Shown here: positions 34,702-44,135 of the stretch, piece after piece
Numbering within the stretch: position 1 is the first letter of the stretch
How the letters are laid out: each line of letters begins with the position of its first letter
NCBI GenBank assembly: GCA_963733105.1
Contig: CAVTCB010000018.1
Coordinates: forward strand, 558,001-622,000
DNA length: 64,000 nucleotides
Direction of reading: 5' to 3'
Source of the DNA: JAFAYN01 sp963733105
GTDB lineage: Bacteria > Gemmatimonadota > Gemmatimonadetes > Longimicrobiales > Longimicrobiaceae
The notes under the pieces: generated by a model
What the model saw: the letters and a program-made list of their open reading frames with translations, nothing else
What the model was told of the DNA's origin: nothing
Database searches by the model: none
Translations under genes and position numbers: made by a program

Positions 34702-36249
34702 CTAGCGCCCGAGTTTCTCGACCAGGCGGGCCATCTCGTCCAGGTCGAAGGGCTTGGTGAGGCAGGGGCGGCCGGTGGTGATCCCCTGGCTGGTGCGGGC
34801 CCGGCCGATGTCCCCGGTCATCAGCGCCGTGCGCCCGCGCAGCGAGGGGAGCTTCTCCAGCCGCTCCAGCAGGTCCAGCCCGTCGCCGGGCATCCGCGCG
34901 TCCACCAGCGCCACGTCGAAGCCGCGCTCCCCGGCCAGGCGGAACGCCTCGTGGGCGTCGCCCGCCTGCACCACCTCGTGGCCGCGCCGGGCCAGGAAGA
35001 GGGAGATCGCCAGGCGGAGGTTGGGCTCGTCGTCGGCCACCAGCACCCGGAGGCCGCGCGGGGCCTCCCCGGCGGCGGAGGAAGAGGGGGCGGAGGAGCG
35101 CGACGGGGCGTGGGAGCGCGGGGCGGGGGGGGCGTCGCCGTGCGGGAGCTGCACGAAGAAGGCGGTCCCGCGGCCGGCCTCGCTCTCGGCCCAGATCTTC
35201 CCGCCGTGGTCGCGCACGATCCCGGCGGAGATCACCAGCCCCAGCCCGGTCCCCTCGGCCTTGGTGGTGTGGAAGGGGTCGAAGATGTGCTTGAGGCGCT
35301 CGCGGGGGATCCCCGGGCCGTTGTCCACCACCGAGAGGACCACGCCCTCCGTGGACTCGCGGGTCCGCAGGATCAGGAGGCGCGGGTCGGGGCGGGAGAC
35401 CAGCGCCTGCTCGGCGTTCACCACCAGGTTCAGCACCACCTGGTGGAGCGCCCCCGCCTCGCCCATCACCGTGGAGAGGGAGGCGTCGAAGTCGCGGCGC
35501 ACCTCGATCCCCGCGGTCTCCAGGGCGTAGCGCTGGATGCTGAGGACGCGCTCCGCCACCGCGCTCAGGCTCACCGGCTCCCGCCCGCCGGCGCCCTGCT
35601 GCCGCGCGAAGGAGAGGAGGTCGCCCACGATGCCGGCGATGCGGGTGCTCTCCTCGATGATGATCTCCAGCGCCTCGCGCTGCGCCGTCCCGGTGGCCTC
35701 GCGCGCGAGGAGCTGAGCGAAGCTCTTGATGGAGCCCAGCGGGTTGTTGACCTCGTGGGCCACCCCCGCCGCCAGCTCCCCCACGGCGGCGAGGCGCTCG
35801 GACTGCTTGCGGCGGTCCCGCTCGCGCACCAGCTCGGAGCGGTCCTCCACCAGCACCACGCCCCACGGCTCCTCGGCCCAGTGCCGGGAGCGGATCACCA
35901 GCCGCACCACCCGGTTCCCGCGCGGCCCGGGGAGGAGGAGGTCGGCCTCGGTCTCCACCCCCTCGCCTCCGACGCGCGAGCGGAAGTGCTCTCCCACCCC
36001 CTCCCCCTCCAGCGACGGGGCCAGCTCGCGGAAGAAGTCGCGCCCGGCCAGCTCCGCCGGGCTCCGCTCCGAGAGCAGCGCCTCCGTGGCGTTGGCCCAG
36101 CGGACGACGCCCCGCGCGTCCAGGAGGAGCACGCCGATCGGGAGGTCGTCCACCAGTGCGCGGACCCACGCGAGGATCGGGTCGGGCCCATCGTTCGGCG
36201 CGGAGAACGTGGGGATCTGCACGGCTGCGGTCTGGGCGTCGGGGAGCAT
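34702..36249 (-). CDS. PAS-histidine kinase-receiver hybrid protein
   Basis: 515 aa without transmembrane segment. Order: PAS domain (about 25-135, ILAWVRALVDDLPIGVLLLDARG), HisKA with H box GELAAGVAHEVNNPLGSIKSF, HATPase (LNLVVNAEQAL, DNGPGIP, TGLGLVISAGIV), Ser/Pro linker, then a receiver (VLVADDEPNLRLAISLFL...ALVDARMPGDGLDLL...KPFDLDEM). This is a soluble hybrid kinase of NtrB-like kinase type. With the EAL/HDOD protein downstream it may report metabolic state to the motility system; the partner is unknown. Confidence 0.88.
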   Translation of the reverse strand: MLPDAQTAAVQIPTFSAPNDGPDPILAWVRALVDDLPIGVLLLDARGVVRWANATEALLSERSPAELAGRDFFRELAPSLEGEGVGEHFRSRVGGEGVETEADLLLPGPRGNRVVRLVIRSRHWAEEPWGVVLVEDRSELVRERDRRKQSERLAAVGELAAGVAHEVNNPLGSIKSFAQLLAREATGTAQREALEIIIEESTRIAGIVGDLLSFARQQGAGGREPVSLSAVAERVLSIQRYALETAGIEVRRDFDASLSTVMGEAGALHQVVLNLVVNAEQALVSRPDPRLLILRTRESTEGVVLSVVDNGPGIPRERLKHIFDPFHTTKAEGTGLGLVISAGIVRDHGGKIWAESEAGRGTAFFVQLPHGDAPPAPRSHAPSRSSAPSSSAAGEAPRGLRVLVADDEPNLRLAISLFLARRGHEVVQAGDAHEAFRLAGERGFDVALVDARMPGDGLDLLERLEKLPSLRGRTALMTGDIGRARTSQGITTGRPCLTKPFDLDEMARLVEKLGR

Positions 36250-36396
36250 GCGCGGTGCGTACGGGCCGGGAGCGGATGCACGAAGCTAACCCCGTCCCGG
36301 GCGGTCCCGCAACGCGCCCCACCCGTCCTGCCGCGATCCTGTCCGGCCAACCCGCGTGGGCCCGCGCGAACGGTCGGGAAGGGCGCGGAGGGCGGC

Positions 36397-36424
36397 TCAA
36401 GTCGCCCCGGGGCGGGGCCGACAC
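36397..36424 (+). promoter_or_regulatory. Sigma-28-like promoter of cheA-cheW
   Basis: TCAAGTCG (36397-36404), 12-nt spacer, GCCGACAC (36417-36424), against consensus TAAAGTTT-N11-GCCGATAA. The same arrangement (GGCTCAAGTCGCCCC...CCGACACTC) precedes cheY. It lies 73 nt before the cheA ATG. Confidence 0.6.
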
Positions 36425-36496
36425 TCTCCCCTCGAACCCACCCGCGGGGCGCCCCGACGCGCCGCCGCGGACGCCCCGCCCCCCGGAGACGCACGC

Positions 36497-39145
36497 ATGG
36501 ACGACCTGCTCAGAGAGTTCCTGACCGAGAGCGCCGAGAACCTGGCGCGCCTCGACCGGGAAGTCGTGGAACTGGAGCGGAGCTCGCACGATCCCGAGCT
36601 GCTGAAGAGCATCTTCCGCACGATCCACACGATCAAGGGGACGTGCGGCTTCCTCGACCTGCAGCGGCTGGAGGGAGTGGCGCACGCCGCCGAGAGCGTC
36701 CTGGGCCTCCTGCGCGACGGCAAGCTGGCCGTGGAGCCCGGGGTCATCAGCGACGTCCTGGCGGCGGTGGACGTGATCCGCGCCATCCTGGACGGGCTGG
36801 AGCGCACCGAGGCCGAGCCCGCGGGCGACGACTCGGCGCTGGTGGCCCGGCTGGAGCGCTGGCTGGGCGGGGAGGCGCAGGAGGAGGAGTCGCTGGAGCA
36901 CCTGTTCCCGGTGCGCGCCCCGGTGCCCGCCGTGGCGGACGCCGCACCCGCCGCTCCGAAGAAGCGCACCCGCAAGAAGGCCGAGCCCGCCGCCAAGCCG
37001 GCGAAGTCGGGCGGCCGCGCGAAGAAGGTGGCCGCGCCCCCGGTAGCCGCGCTCCCGGAGCCGGTCGTGCCGGAGCCCGCCGACCGCCCCGAGGCGCGGA
37101 CCAGCGTGGCCGACGCCTCGCTGCGCGTGGGCGTCGACATCCTGGACCTGCTGATGAACCTGGCCGGGGAGCTGGTGCTCACCCGCAACCAGCTGGTGCA
37201 GCTCTCCCAGGCCGACGAGGACTCGGTCTACCAGCTCCCGCTCCAGCACCTGAACCGGGTGACCACCGACCTCCAGGAGGCGGTGATGCGGACCCGGATG
37301 CAGCCCATCGGCAACGCCTGGGGGAAGCTCCCGCGCCTGGTGCGCGACCTCTGCCAGGCGAGCGGGAAGCAGATCGACCTGGAGATGAGCGGGGCCGAGA
37401 CGGAGCTGGACCGCCAGATCCTCCAGGCCATCCAGGACCCGCTCACCCACATGATCCGCAACTCCGCGGACCACGGGATCGAGGCCCCCGCGGCGCGCGC
37501 CGCCGCCGGCAAGCCCGAGCGCGGGACCATCCGCCTGGACGCGCACCACGAGGGCGGCCACATCGTCATCGAGATCCGCGACGACGGCCGCGGGCTGGAC
37601 GTGGAGGCCATCCGCGCCAAGGCCGTGGAGCGCGGGCTGGCGCGCGCCGACGCGGCGGCGGCGCTCTCCGAGGCGCAGGTGTTCCGCTTCATCTTCGAGC
37701 CCGGCTTCTCCACCGCCAAGGCGGTCACCAGCGTCTCCGGGCGCGGGGTGGGGATGGACGTGGTGCGCAGCAACATCGAGAAGATCGGCGGCACCGTCGA
37801 GCTCACCTCCGTCCCGGGGCGGGGGACGGTCTTCCGCATCAAGATCCCGCTCACCCTGGCCATCCTCTCCGCGCTCATCGTGGGGACGCGCGGGCAGTGC
37901 TTCGCCATCCCGCAGATCGGGGTGGTGGAGGTGGTGCGCGTCCCCGAGGAGGAGCGGCACCGGGTGGAGAGCGTCAACGGGACGCTCTTCTACCGGCTCC
38001 GCGAGACGCTCCTCCCCCTGGTCCCGCTGGCGGGGGTGCTCCGCCTGGCGGACGGGGGGCACGACCACGCGAGCATCGTGGTGTGCCAGGTGGGGGCGCA
38101 GCGCTTCGGGCTGGCGGTGGACGAGATCTTCGACACGCACGAGATCGTGGTCAAGCCGATCGGGCGCATGGTCAAGGAGATCCCCTGCTACGCGGGGACC
38201 ACCATCCTGGGCGACGGGCGCGTCATCATGATCCTGGACGTCCCCAGCATCGCGGCCATGACCGGTGCCGCGGACCAGGCCGAGCGGGCCGAGGCGAGCT
38301 CGCTGCACGCCCTGGCGGCGGAGACGGCCGACGAGGACCGGGTGTCGCTGGTGCTCTTCGACTCGGGCGGCGAGTCGGTGCAGGCGCTCCCGCTGGCGCT
38401 GGTGTCGCGCCTGGAGAAGATCCCCGCCGCCGACATCGAGGTGGCCGACGGGCGCTGGCTGGTGCAGTACCGCGGCTCCATCCTCCCCCTGGTCCCGGCT
38501 TCCGCGAAGGTGGAGATGCGCGCCGTGGAGGAGCGCCCGGTGATCGTCTTCACCGACGGGACCCGCTCCATGGGGCTCGCCGTCAACGCCATCCACGACA
38601 TCGTGGACGACCGGCTGGAGATCGAGGTCCGCTCCGCCACCCCGGGGGTCCTGGGGACGGCGGTGATCGCCGGGCGGAGCACCGAGGTGGTGGACATCAA
38701 CCACTACCTCCGCGCCGCCGACCCGGAGTGGTTCGGCGCCCGGAAGGAGCGGGCCGACCGCAAGCGGGTGCTCCTGGTGGACGACTCGCCCTTCTTCCTC
38801 AGCCTGATCGGCCCGGTGCTCCGCTCCTCCAACTACGAGGTGCAGCTCGCCGGCGACGGCCAGGAGGCGCTGGCCCGGCTGGAGCGGGGGGAGGACTTCG
38901 ACGTGATCGTCTCCGACATCGACATGCCCCGGGTGGACGGCTTCGAGCTGGCCCGCCGGGTCAGCGGCCACCCGCGCTGGAGCGGCATCCCCCTCCTGGC
39001 GCTCACCGGGCGCTCCGGCCACGAGGACCGCAGCCACGGGCTGGCCTCCGGGTTCCGCGAGTTCCTGCAGAAGTTCGACCGCGACGCCGTGCTCCAGGCC
39101 GTGGAGTCCGCGGCGGCGCTCACCGAGGAGGAGGCGACCGCATGA
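36497..39145 (+). CDS. cheA: Chemotaxis kinase CheA fused to a receiver domain
   Basis: 882 aa from the ATG at 36497. P1 HPt domain with His44 (FRTIHTIKGTCGF), Ala/Lys/Pro-rich linker with basic KKRTRKKAEP, P3 dimer helix pair (GVDILDLLMNLAGELVLTRNQL), P4 kinase with N box (MIRNSADHGIE), G boxes (DDGRG, SGRGVGMDVVRSNIEKIGG), P5 CheW-like domain, a second CheW-like region (EDRVSLVLFDSGGESV), and a C-terminal receiver (VLLVDDSPFFLSLI...SDIDMPRVDG). No CheY-binding P2 is apparent. The fused receiver may act as a phosphate sink. cheW overlaps by 4 nt. Confidence 0.95.
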   Translation: MDDLLREFLTESAENLARLDREVVELERSSHDPELLKSIFRTIHTIKGTCGFLDLQRLEGVAHAAESVLGLLRDGKLAVEPGVISDVLAAVDVIRAILDGLERTEAEPAGDDSALVARLERWLGGEAQEEESLEHLFPVRAPVPAVADAAPAAPKKRTRKKAEPAAKPAKSGGRAKKVAAPPVAALPEPVVPEPADRPEARTSVADASLRVGVDILDLLMNLAGELVLTRNQLVQLSQADEDSVYQLPLQHLNRVTTDLQEAVMRTRMQPIGNAWGKLPRLVRDLCQASGKQIDLEMSGAETELDRQILQAIQDPLTHMIRNSADHGIEAPAARAAAGKPERGTIRLDAHHEGGHIVIEIRDDGRGLDVEAIRAKAVERGLARADAAAALSEAQVFRFIFEPGFSTAKAVTSVSGRGVGMDVVRSNIEKIGGTVELTSVPGRGTVFRIKIPLTLAILSALIVGTRGQCFAIPQIGVVEVVRVPEEERHRVESVNGTLFYRLRETLLPLVPLAGVLRLADGGHDHASIVVCQVGAQRFGLAVDEIFDTHEIVVKPIGRMVKEIPCYAGTTILGDGRVIMILDVPSIAAMTGAADQAERAEASSLHALAAETADEDRVSLVLFDSGGESVQALPLALVSRLEKIPAADIEVADGRWLVQYRGSILPLVPASAKVEMRAVEERPVIVFTDGTRSMGLAVNAIHDIVDDRLEIEVRSATPGVLGTAVIAGRSTEVVDINHYLRAADPEWFGARKERADRKRVLLVDDSPFFLSLIGPVLRSSNYEVQLAGDGQEALARLERGEDFDVIVSDIDMPRVDGFELARRVSGHPRWSGIPLLALTGRSGHEDRSHGLASGFREFLQKFDRDAVLQAVESAAALTEEEATA

Positions 39146-39618
39146 TCTACCCCGCGAACCCCCGGCACGCGCGCCGGGACGTGGACCGGCAGCACGGCTA
39201 CGTCAGCTTCCGGGTGGCCGACCAGTGGCTCGGCGTTCCCGTGGTGGTGGCGCAGGAGGTCCTCACCGCCCAGGCCATCTCCCCCGTCCCGCTGGCCCCC
39301 GCCGAGGTGGCGGGGTTCCTGAACCTGCGGGGGCAGATCGTCACCGCCATCGACCTCCGGGTGCGGCTGGGGCTCCCCCCGCGCGAGGAGGAGGGGGCGA
39401 GCATGAACATCGTGGTCCGCGACGGCGGGGAGCTGTTCAGCTTCCTGGTGGACGAGGTGGGCGACGTGGTGGAGGTGGACGACGACCGCCTGGAGCCTAC
39501 CCCGCCCACGCTGGAGGCCCGCTGGCGGGAGTGCTGCGAGGGGGTCATCCGCCGCGAGCGCGGGCTCCTGGTGGTGATGGACGTGGAGGCGCTCCTCCGG
39601 CTCGGCGCGGCCGCGTAG
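39142..39618 (+). CDS. cheW: Chemotaxis coupling protein CheW
   Basis: 158 aa, ATG overlapping the cheA stop. SFRVADQWLGVPVVVAQEVL, GFLNLRGQIVTAIDLRVRLGLP and SFLVDEVGDVVEVD are the SH3-like beta-barrel elements of CheW. It couples receptors to CheA. A strong hairpin terminator follows, closing the cheA-cheW unit. Confidence 0.93.
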   Translation: MIYPANPRHARRDVDRQHGYVSFRVADQWLGVPVVVAQEVLTAQAISPVPLAPAEVAGFLNLRGQIVTAIDLRVRLGLPPREEEGASMNIVVRDGGELFSFLVDEVGDVVEVDDDRLEPTPPTLEARWRECCEGVIRRERGLLVVMDVEALLRLGAAA

Positions 39619-39640
39619 CCCCCGCCCGCCCCCCTCGACC

Positions 39641-39676
39641 ACACGGCGCGCGGCCCCCCGGGGCCGCGCGCCGTGT
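39641..39676 (+). terminator. Strong intrinsic-type terminator after cheW
   Basis: Perfect long stem: ACACGGCGCGCGGCC (39641-39655) pairs with GGCCGCGCGCCGTGT (39662-39676), continuing inwards, then CCAGTTTCTGG. It separates cheA-cheW from the next, independently promoted unit. Confidence 0.75.
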
Positions 39677-39715
39677 CCAGTTTCTGGACGAAAACCCGCC
39701 TCACGGGGCGTCGGG

Positions 39716-39742
39716 TAAAGTTTCCCGGAGGGCGTCCGATAC
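39716..39742 (+). promoter_or_regulatory. Sigma-28 promoter of the tonB-domain/mcp unit
   Basis: TAAAGTTT (39716-39723), exact 11-nt spacer, TCCGATAC (39735-39742), almost perfect against TAAAGTTT-N11-GCCGATAA. It lies 41 nt before the ATG at 39783. Best sigma-28 site in the window and a sign that both downstream genes belong to the FliA regulon. Confidence 0.8.
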
Positions 39743-39782
39743 CTTCCGACAGATCCTATTCACCGAAGACAGGAGCAGCCCC

Positions 39783-40196
39783 ATGCCCGTCGCACGCAGC
39801 GCGCCCCGCCCGCGCACGCTCTTCGCCTCCCTCGCCCTCGCCGCCGCCCTCGGGGCGGCCGCTCCCGCGGGGGTGGCCGCGCAGGACAAGGTCTACGAGC
39901 CGGCCGAGCTCACCACGGCTCCCAAGGTGAAGTCGGCGTCTGCGGCGGCCGCCGCGGTGGAAAGCTCCTTCCCCACGCAGCTCCGCTCCATCGGCGGGCG
40001 GGTGCAGCTGCAGTTCGTGGTGGACCCCTCCGGCCGCGTGGATCCCGGCTCCGTGGAGGTGGTGGTGGCCAGCGCCACCGCCCTGGGCGAGGCCGCCAAG
40101 AAGGCCGTGCAGCGGATCTCCTTCACCCCCGGGATGGTGGACGGCAGGGCCGTCCCCTCCCGGGTCCGCTTCCCCATCGTGTACCAGGCGCGCTGA
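39783..40196 (+). CDS. Exported TonB C-terminal-domain protein
   Basis: 137 aa. Signal peptide (PRTLFASLALAAALGAAAPAGVAAQ) followed by a TonB-C-type domain: GGRVQLQFVVDPSGRVDPGSVEVVVASATALGEAAKKAVQRISFTPGMVDGRAVPSRVRFPIVY. There is no N-terminal membrane anchor, so it is a free periplasmic (or outer) protein rather than an energy transducer. It is 4 nt upstream of the chemoreceptor and shares its sigma-28 promoter, suggesting a role in motility or chemosensing. Confidence 0.8.
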   Translation: MPVARSAPRPRTLFASLALAAALGAAAPAGVAAQDKVYEPAELTTAPKVKSASAAAAAVESSFPTQLRSIGGRVQLQFVVDPSGRVDPGSVEVVVASATALGEAAKKAVQRISFTPGMVDGRAVPSRVRFPIVYQAR

Positions 40197-40200
40197 CGTC

Positions 40201-42544
40201 ATGCACAAGCTCAGACAGCTCACCCGCTCGCTCCGGGGCCGTCTCCTCCTCTCCATGGTGGCGATGGTCGTCCTCCCTCTCACCGCCGCCACGGTCCTGG
40301 CGGTGCGCAGCTCCCGCGGCGCCGTGGAGAGCTCGCTGGGGACCGCCCGCGGCTTCGTGGCCGACAACGCCGCCAACTGGCTGGACCGCATCGTCTACGA
40401 GCGCACGGTGGAGATCCAGGCGCTCGGGAGCAACGTGGAGCTGGCGACCGCGGTCATGGGGATGGGCGACTCCGTGGCCACGCGCGCCGTGCTCGCGGGA
40501 GTGCAGGAGCGCAACCGCGTCACCGACGGCGTCCTCCTCTACGACGCCGCGGGGACCCTGGTGGCGGCCAACACCCCGCAGGAGCTGGCGACACGCCGAG
40601 CCGAGCGCCGCCGGGGCCGCGTGGTTCCGGGAGGCGCTCGCCGCCGGGCGCCCCACCTACGTGGGCCCGGTGGAGCGGGCTCCGGACGGGAAGCTCCGCG
40701 TCCGCATGGCCGACGCCGTCCGCTCCGCCAGCGGGGAAAACCTGGGGGCGGTGGTGATGGACCTCGACTGGCAGAGGGTCACCGACGCGGTGGTCGGCTA
40801 CACCGAGCGGAGCTACGCCCGGAAGAGCGGCGGCACCCGGCGGCTGCGGGCCTACATCGTGGACCCCGCGGGGAAGGTGGTGGGCTCCACCCGGCCGGCC
40901 GACGTCTTCCGCGTGAGCCTCGCCGGCTCCGGCGCGCTCAGGGGGCTCGGCTCCGGCCGGTCCGGCGCCCTGGTGGAAGACGTCCCCGGTCTGGGCGAGT
41001 CGCTGGTGGCCTACGGGATCTTCAACAACGCGGGGGACCAGTCCGGCGACTTCAAGGGGTTCATGGGGGGGAAGGCCGGGATCGTCATCGTCCAGTCCGC
41101 CGGCGAGGCGTTCGCCGCCTCGGCCGACCTCCGCGACCTCCTGGTCCTGGTCTCCCTCCTGGTGGGCGCGCTCGCCGCCGGGCTCGCCTGGTGGATGGCG
41201 CGCCGCATCGCCGACCCGGTGGTGGCGGCGGCGGGGGCGGCCGAGCGCCTGGCGCTGGGGGACACCGGCGTGTCCGTCCCCGCCGCGGCCGACACCCTGG
41301 AGATCGCGCAGCTCAACGGCGCGCTCCGCGGGCTCACCGGGCACATGCGCGAGCTGACGGACGCCGCCGCGAGGGTGGCCGCCGGCGACCTCCGGGTGGA
41401 GCTCGTTCCCAAGAGCGAGCTGGACCAGCTCTCCCGCGCCTTCCTCACCGTGGCGCAGGTGAACCGCGAGCTGCAGGAGGAGTTCGGCCGCGTGGCCGAA
41501 GCCGCGCGCGAGGGGCGGCTTGCCGAGCGGGGCGACGCGGCGCGCTTCCGCGGCGCCTACGCCGAGCTGGTCCGCGGCACCAACGAGATGCTGGACGCCG
41601 TGCTGACCCCCATCGACGAGGCCAACGGCGTGCTGGAACGGCTGGCCCGGGGCGACTTCACCCGCGGGATGGAGGGCGACTACCGCGGCGACCACGCCCG
41701 CCTCAAGGAGAACCTGAACCGCACCATCGAGTCGCTGCGCGACACGCTGGGGAAGATCCGCGCCGCCTCGGGGACGGTGGCCTCCTCCTCCACCCAGATC
41801 CGCGACAGCAGCCAGTCCCTCGCCGGGGCCGCCGAGGAGACCTCCCGCCAGGCGCAGGCGGTCAGCGCCGCCTCCGAGCAGGCCGGGGTCAACGTGCAGA
41901 CCGTGGCCGTGGCCGCCGAGGAGATGAGCGGCTCCATCCGCGAGATCTCCCGCCAGCTCCAGGAGGCGCTGCGCGTCTCCCAGGAGGCCACGGTGCGGGC
42001 GGACGGGACGGTGCGGATGATGGACGAGCTGGGGGCGAGCAGCCAGGAGATCGGCGAGGTGGTGCGCGTCATCAACACCATCGCCGAGCAGACCAACCTC
42101 CTGGCGCTCAACGCCACCATCGAGGCCGCCCGCGCCGGCGAGGCCGGGAAGGGCTTCGCCGTGGTCGCCAACGAGGTCAAGCAGCTCGCCTCGCAGACCG
42201 CCCGCGCCACCGACGAGATCGCCCGCAAGATCCGCGGGGTGCAGGACAACACCGGGGGCGCGGTCACGGCCATCCGCGAGATCCGGGGGACCATCGAGCG
42301 CATCAACGCCGTCTCCACCAGCGTCGCCGCCGCCGTGGAGGAGCAGAGCGCCGCCACGGGCGAGATCGCCCGCAACGTGACCGAGGCGGCGCGCGGCACC
42401 GAGGAGGTGACCCGCTCCATCGGGAGCGTGTCCGCCACCGCGGTGCAGACCGCCGGCGGCGCCGCGCAGTCGCTGGGCGCCTCGCGGCAGCTCGCCACCG
42501 TGGCCGAGGAGCTGGAGGAGCTGGTGAGCGCCTTCCGCGTCTGA
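40201..42544 (+). pseudogene. Methyl-accepting chemotaxis protein, one +1 frameshift
   Basis: The first frame encodes a cytoplasmic start, membrane helix (LLLSMVAMVVLPLTAATVLAV) and the beginning of a periplasmic sensor domain. The second frame, from about 40600, carries the rest of the sensor, a second membrane helix (LLVLVSLLVGALAAGLAWWMA), HAMP and the receptor signalling domain with the hairpin tip EVVRVINTIAEQTNLLALNATIEAARAGE. The total is 3n+1 nt. One extra base within 40587-40600 explains it, and correction gives about 780 aa. It lacks a C-terminal CheR-docking pentapeptide. Confidence 0.9.
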
Positions 42545-42585
42545 CCGTCGCGTCGGGTTCCGTGCGCGCGCCGGGGGTCCGCGGC

Positions 42586-42613
42586 TCAAGTCGCCCCCCG
42601 GCGCTCCCGACAC
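42586..42613 (+). promoter_or_regulatory. Sigma-28-like promoter of cheY-cheB-cheR
   Basis: TCAAGTCG (42586-42593), 12-nt spacer, CCCGACAC (42606-42613); arrangement and flanks match the cheA promoter. It lies 48 nt before the cheY start. Confidence 0.55.
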
Positions 42614-42660
42614 TCCGGGTACGGGGATCATCCCCGCACCCCTCCACCCCCGGCCCGGCC

Positions 42661-43029
42661 ATGAAGAAGATCCTCGTGGTGGACGACTCCACCGCCATAC
42701 GCGCCGCCATGCGCCGCATCCTGGAGACCATGGGGTACGCCGTGGACGAGGCCGAGGACGGCGCCCGGGCGCTCCACTACTGCCGCGAGTGGGGGATGGT
42801 GGACGCCATCCTCCTGGACGTGGACATGCCGGTGATGGACGGGATCACCTTCCTGCGCGAGCTGCGCGGCTCCCCCGTCCTCCCGCAGCCGCCCGTGGTG
42901 ATGTGCACCACGCACACCTCCTTCGACAAGATCACCGAGGCCATGGGCGCCGGTGCCGACGAGTACGTCATGAAGCCGTTCAGCGCCGAGATCCTCGGCT
43001 CCAAGCTCGCGGAGATCGGCCTCCCGTGA
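42661..43029 (+). CDS. cheY: Chemotaxis response regulator CheY
   Basis: 122 aa, a stand-alone receiver. Acidic pair DD at 8-9, phosphoacceptor Asp53 (LLDVDMPVMDG), Thr/Ser in CTTHTS and Lys in YVMKPF are all present. It carries the signal from CheA to the flagellar switch. cheB begins within its stop codon (GTGA). Confidence 0.9.
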   Translation: MKKILVVDDSTAIRAAMRRILETMGYAVDEAEDGARALHYCREWGMVDAILLDVDMPVMDGITFLRELRGSPVLPQPPVVMCTTHTSFDKITEAMGAGADEYVMKPFSAEILGSKLAEIGLP

Positions 43030-44135
43030 TCGCCGCCGCCGCCGATCCCATCCGCGTCATGGTGGTGGACGACTCCACCGTCATCCGCGGCCTCCTGGGG
43101 CGCATCATCGACGCCCAGCCCGACATGCGCGTGGCCTGCTCCGCCCCCAACGGCCGGAGCGCCCTCGACCTCCTCCGCCACCGCGAGGTGGACGTCGTCC
43201 TCCTGGACGTGGAGATGCCCGAGATGGACGGGCTCTCCGCCCTCCCGCGCATCCTGGAGCTGCGCCCCGGCGTCCGCGTGGTCATGGCGAGCAGCCTCAC
43301 GCAGCGGGGCGCCGAGGTCACCATGAAGGCCCTCTCCCTGGGCGCCGCCGACTACGTCCCCAAGCCCAGCGCCGTGCACGCCGCCCGGGGGATGGAGACC
43401 ATCTCCGCCGAGCTGGTGGAGAAGGTCCGCGCCCTGGGCCGCGCCGCCCGCCGCTCCGGGGCGCTCCCGGCCCCCGCCGCCCCCGCGCCGCGCGCCCCCG
43501 CGCCCGCGTCGCCGGGGGGGCACGTCCTGGCCCCCGCGGGCGAGGGCGGCGAGCCGTTCCGCGTGCTGGCGGTCGCCTCCAGCACCGGCGGGCCCAACGC
43601 CCTGGCCGCCGTGCTCTCCGGGCTCCCGCGCGACTTCCCGCTCCCCGTCCTCGTCGTGCAGCACATGCCGCCCATCTTCACCGCCGCGCTGGCGGAGCGG
43701 CTGCAGCGCGAAGCGGGGCGCCCCTGCGCCGAGGCCCGCCACGGCGAGCGCCTCCTCCCGGGGCACACCTACGTCGCCCCCGGAGACCACCACACCACCG
43801 TCATGACCGCCGAGCGCGAGCCCGTCCTCCGCCTGGACTCGGGCCCGCCGGAGAACTACTGCCGCCCCTCCGCCGACCCCATGCTCCGCTCCGTCGCCTC
43901 CGTGTTCGGCCCCTCCGCCCTCGCCCTGGTGCTCACCGGGATGGGGGAGGACGGCCTGCGCGGGTGCCGCGAGGTGGTGGCGCGCGGCGGGCGTGTGGTC
44001 GTCCAGGACGAGGCCACCAGCGTCGTCTGGGGGATGCCCGGCGCCGTGGCCAACGCCGGGCTCGCCTCCGCCGTCCTCCCGCTCGACCGCATCGCCGGCC
44101 ACCTCCACCACCTCTCCTCCGCCGTGGCCGTATGA
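43026..44135 (+). CDS. cheB: Chemotaxis methylesterase CheB
   Basis: 369 aa, GTG start overlapping cheY. Receiver domain with Asp61 (LLDVEMPEMDGL), Pro/Ala-rich linker (about 147-165), then the methylesterase domain with the catalytic triad: Ser186 (ASSTGGPN), His213 (VQHMPP) and Asp in TGMGEDGLRG. It demethylates or deamidates receptors for adaptation. cheR overlaps by 4 nt. Confidence 0.95.
   Translation: MIAAAADPIRVMVVDDSTVIRGLLGRIIDAQPDMRVACSAPNGRSALDLLRHREVDVVLLDVEMPEMDGLSALPRILELRPGVRVVMASSLTQRGAEVTMKALSLGAADYVPKPSAVHAARGMETISAELVEKVRALGRAARRSGALPAPAAPAPRAPAPASPGGHVLAPAGEGGEPFRVLAVASSTGGPNALAAVLSGLPRDFPLPVLVVQHMPPIFTAALAERLQREAGRPCAEARHGERLLPGHTYVAPGDHHTTVMTAEREPVLRLDSGPPENYCRPSADPMLRSVASVFGPSALALVLTGMGEDGLRGCREVVARGGRVVVQDEATSVVWGMPGAVANAGLASAVLPLDRIAGHLHHLSSAVAV

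Noticed and set aside
33464..39037. A 1,857-codon minus-strand frame through cheA into the EAL/HDOD gene
   Set aside because: Only its last 408 codons match a protein family; the rest is the shadow of cheA and the hybrid kinase gene.
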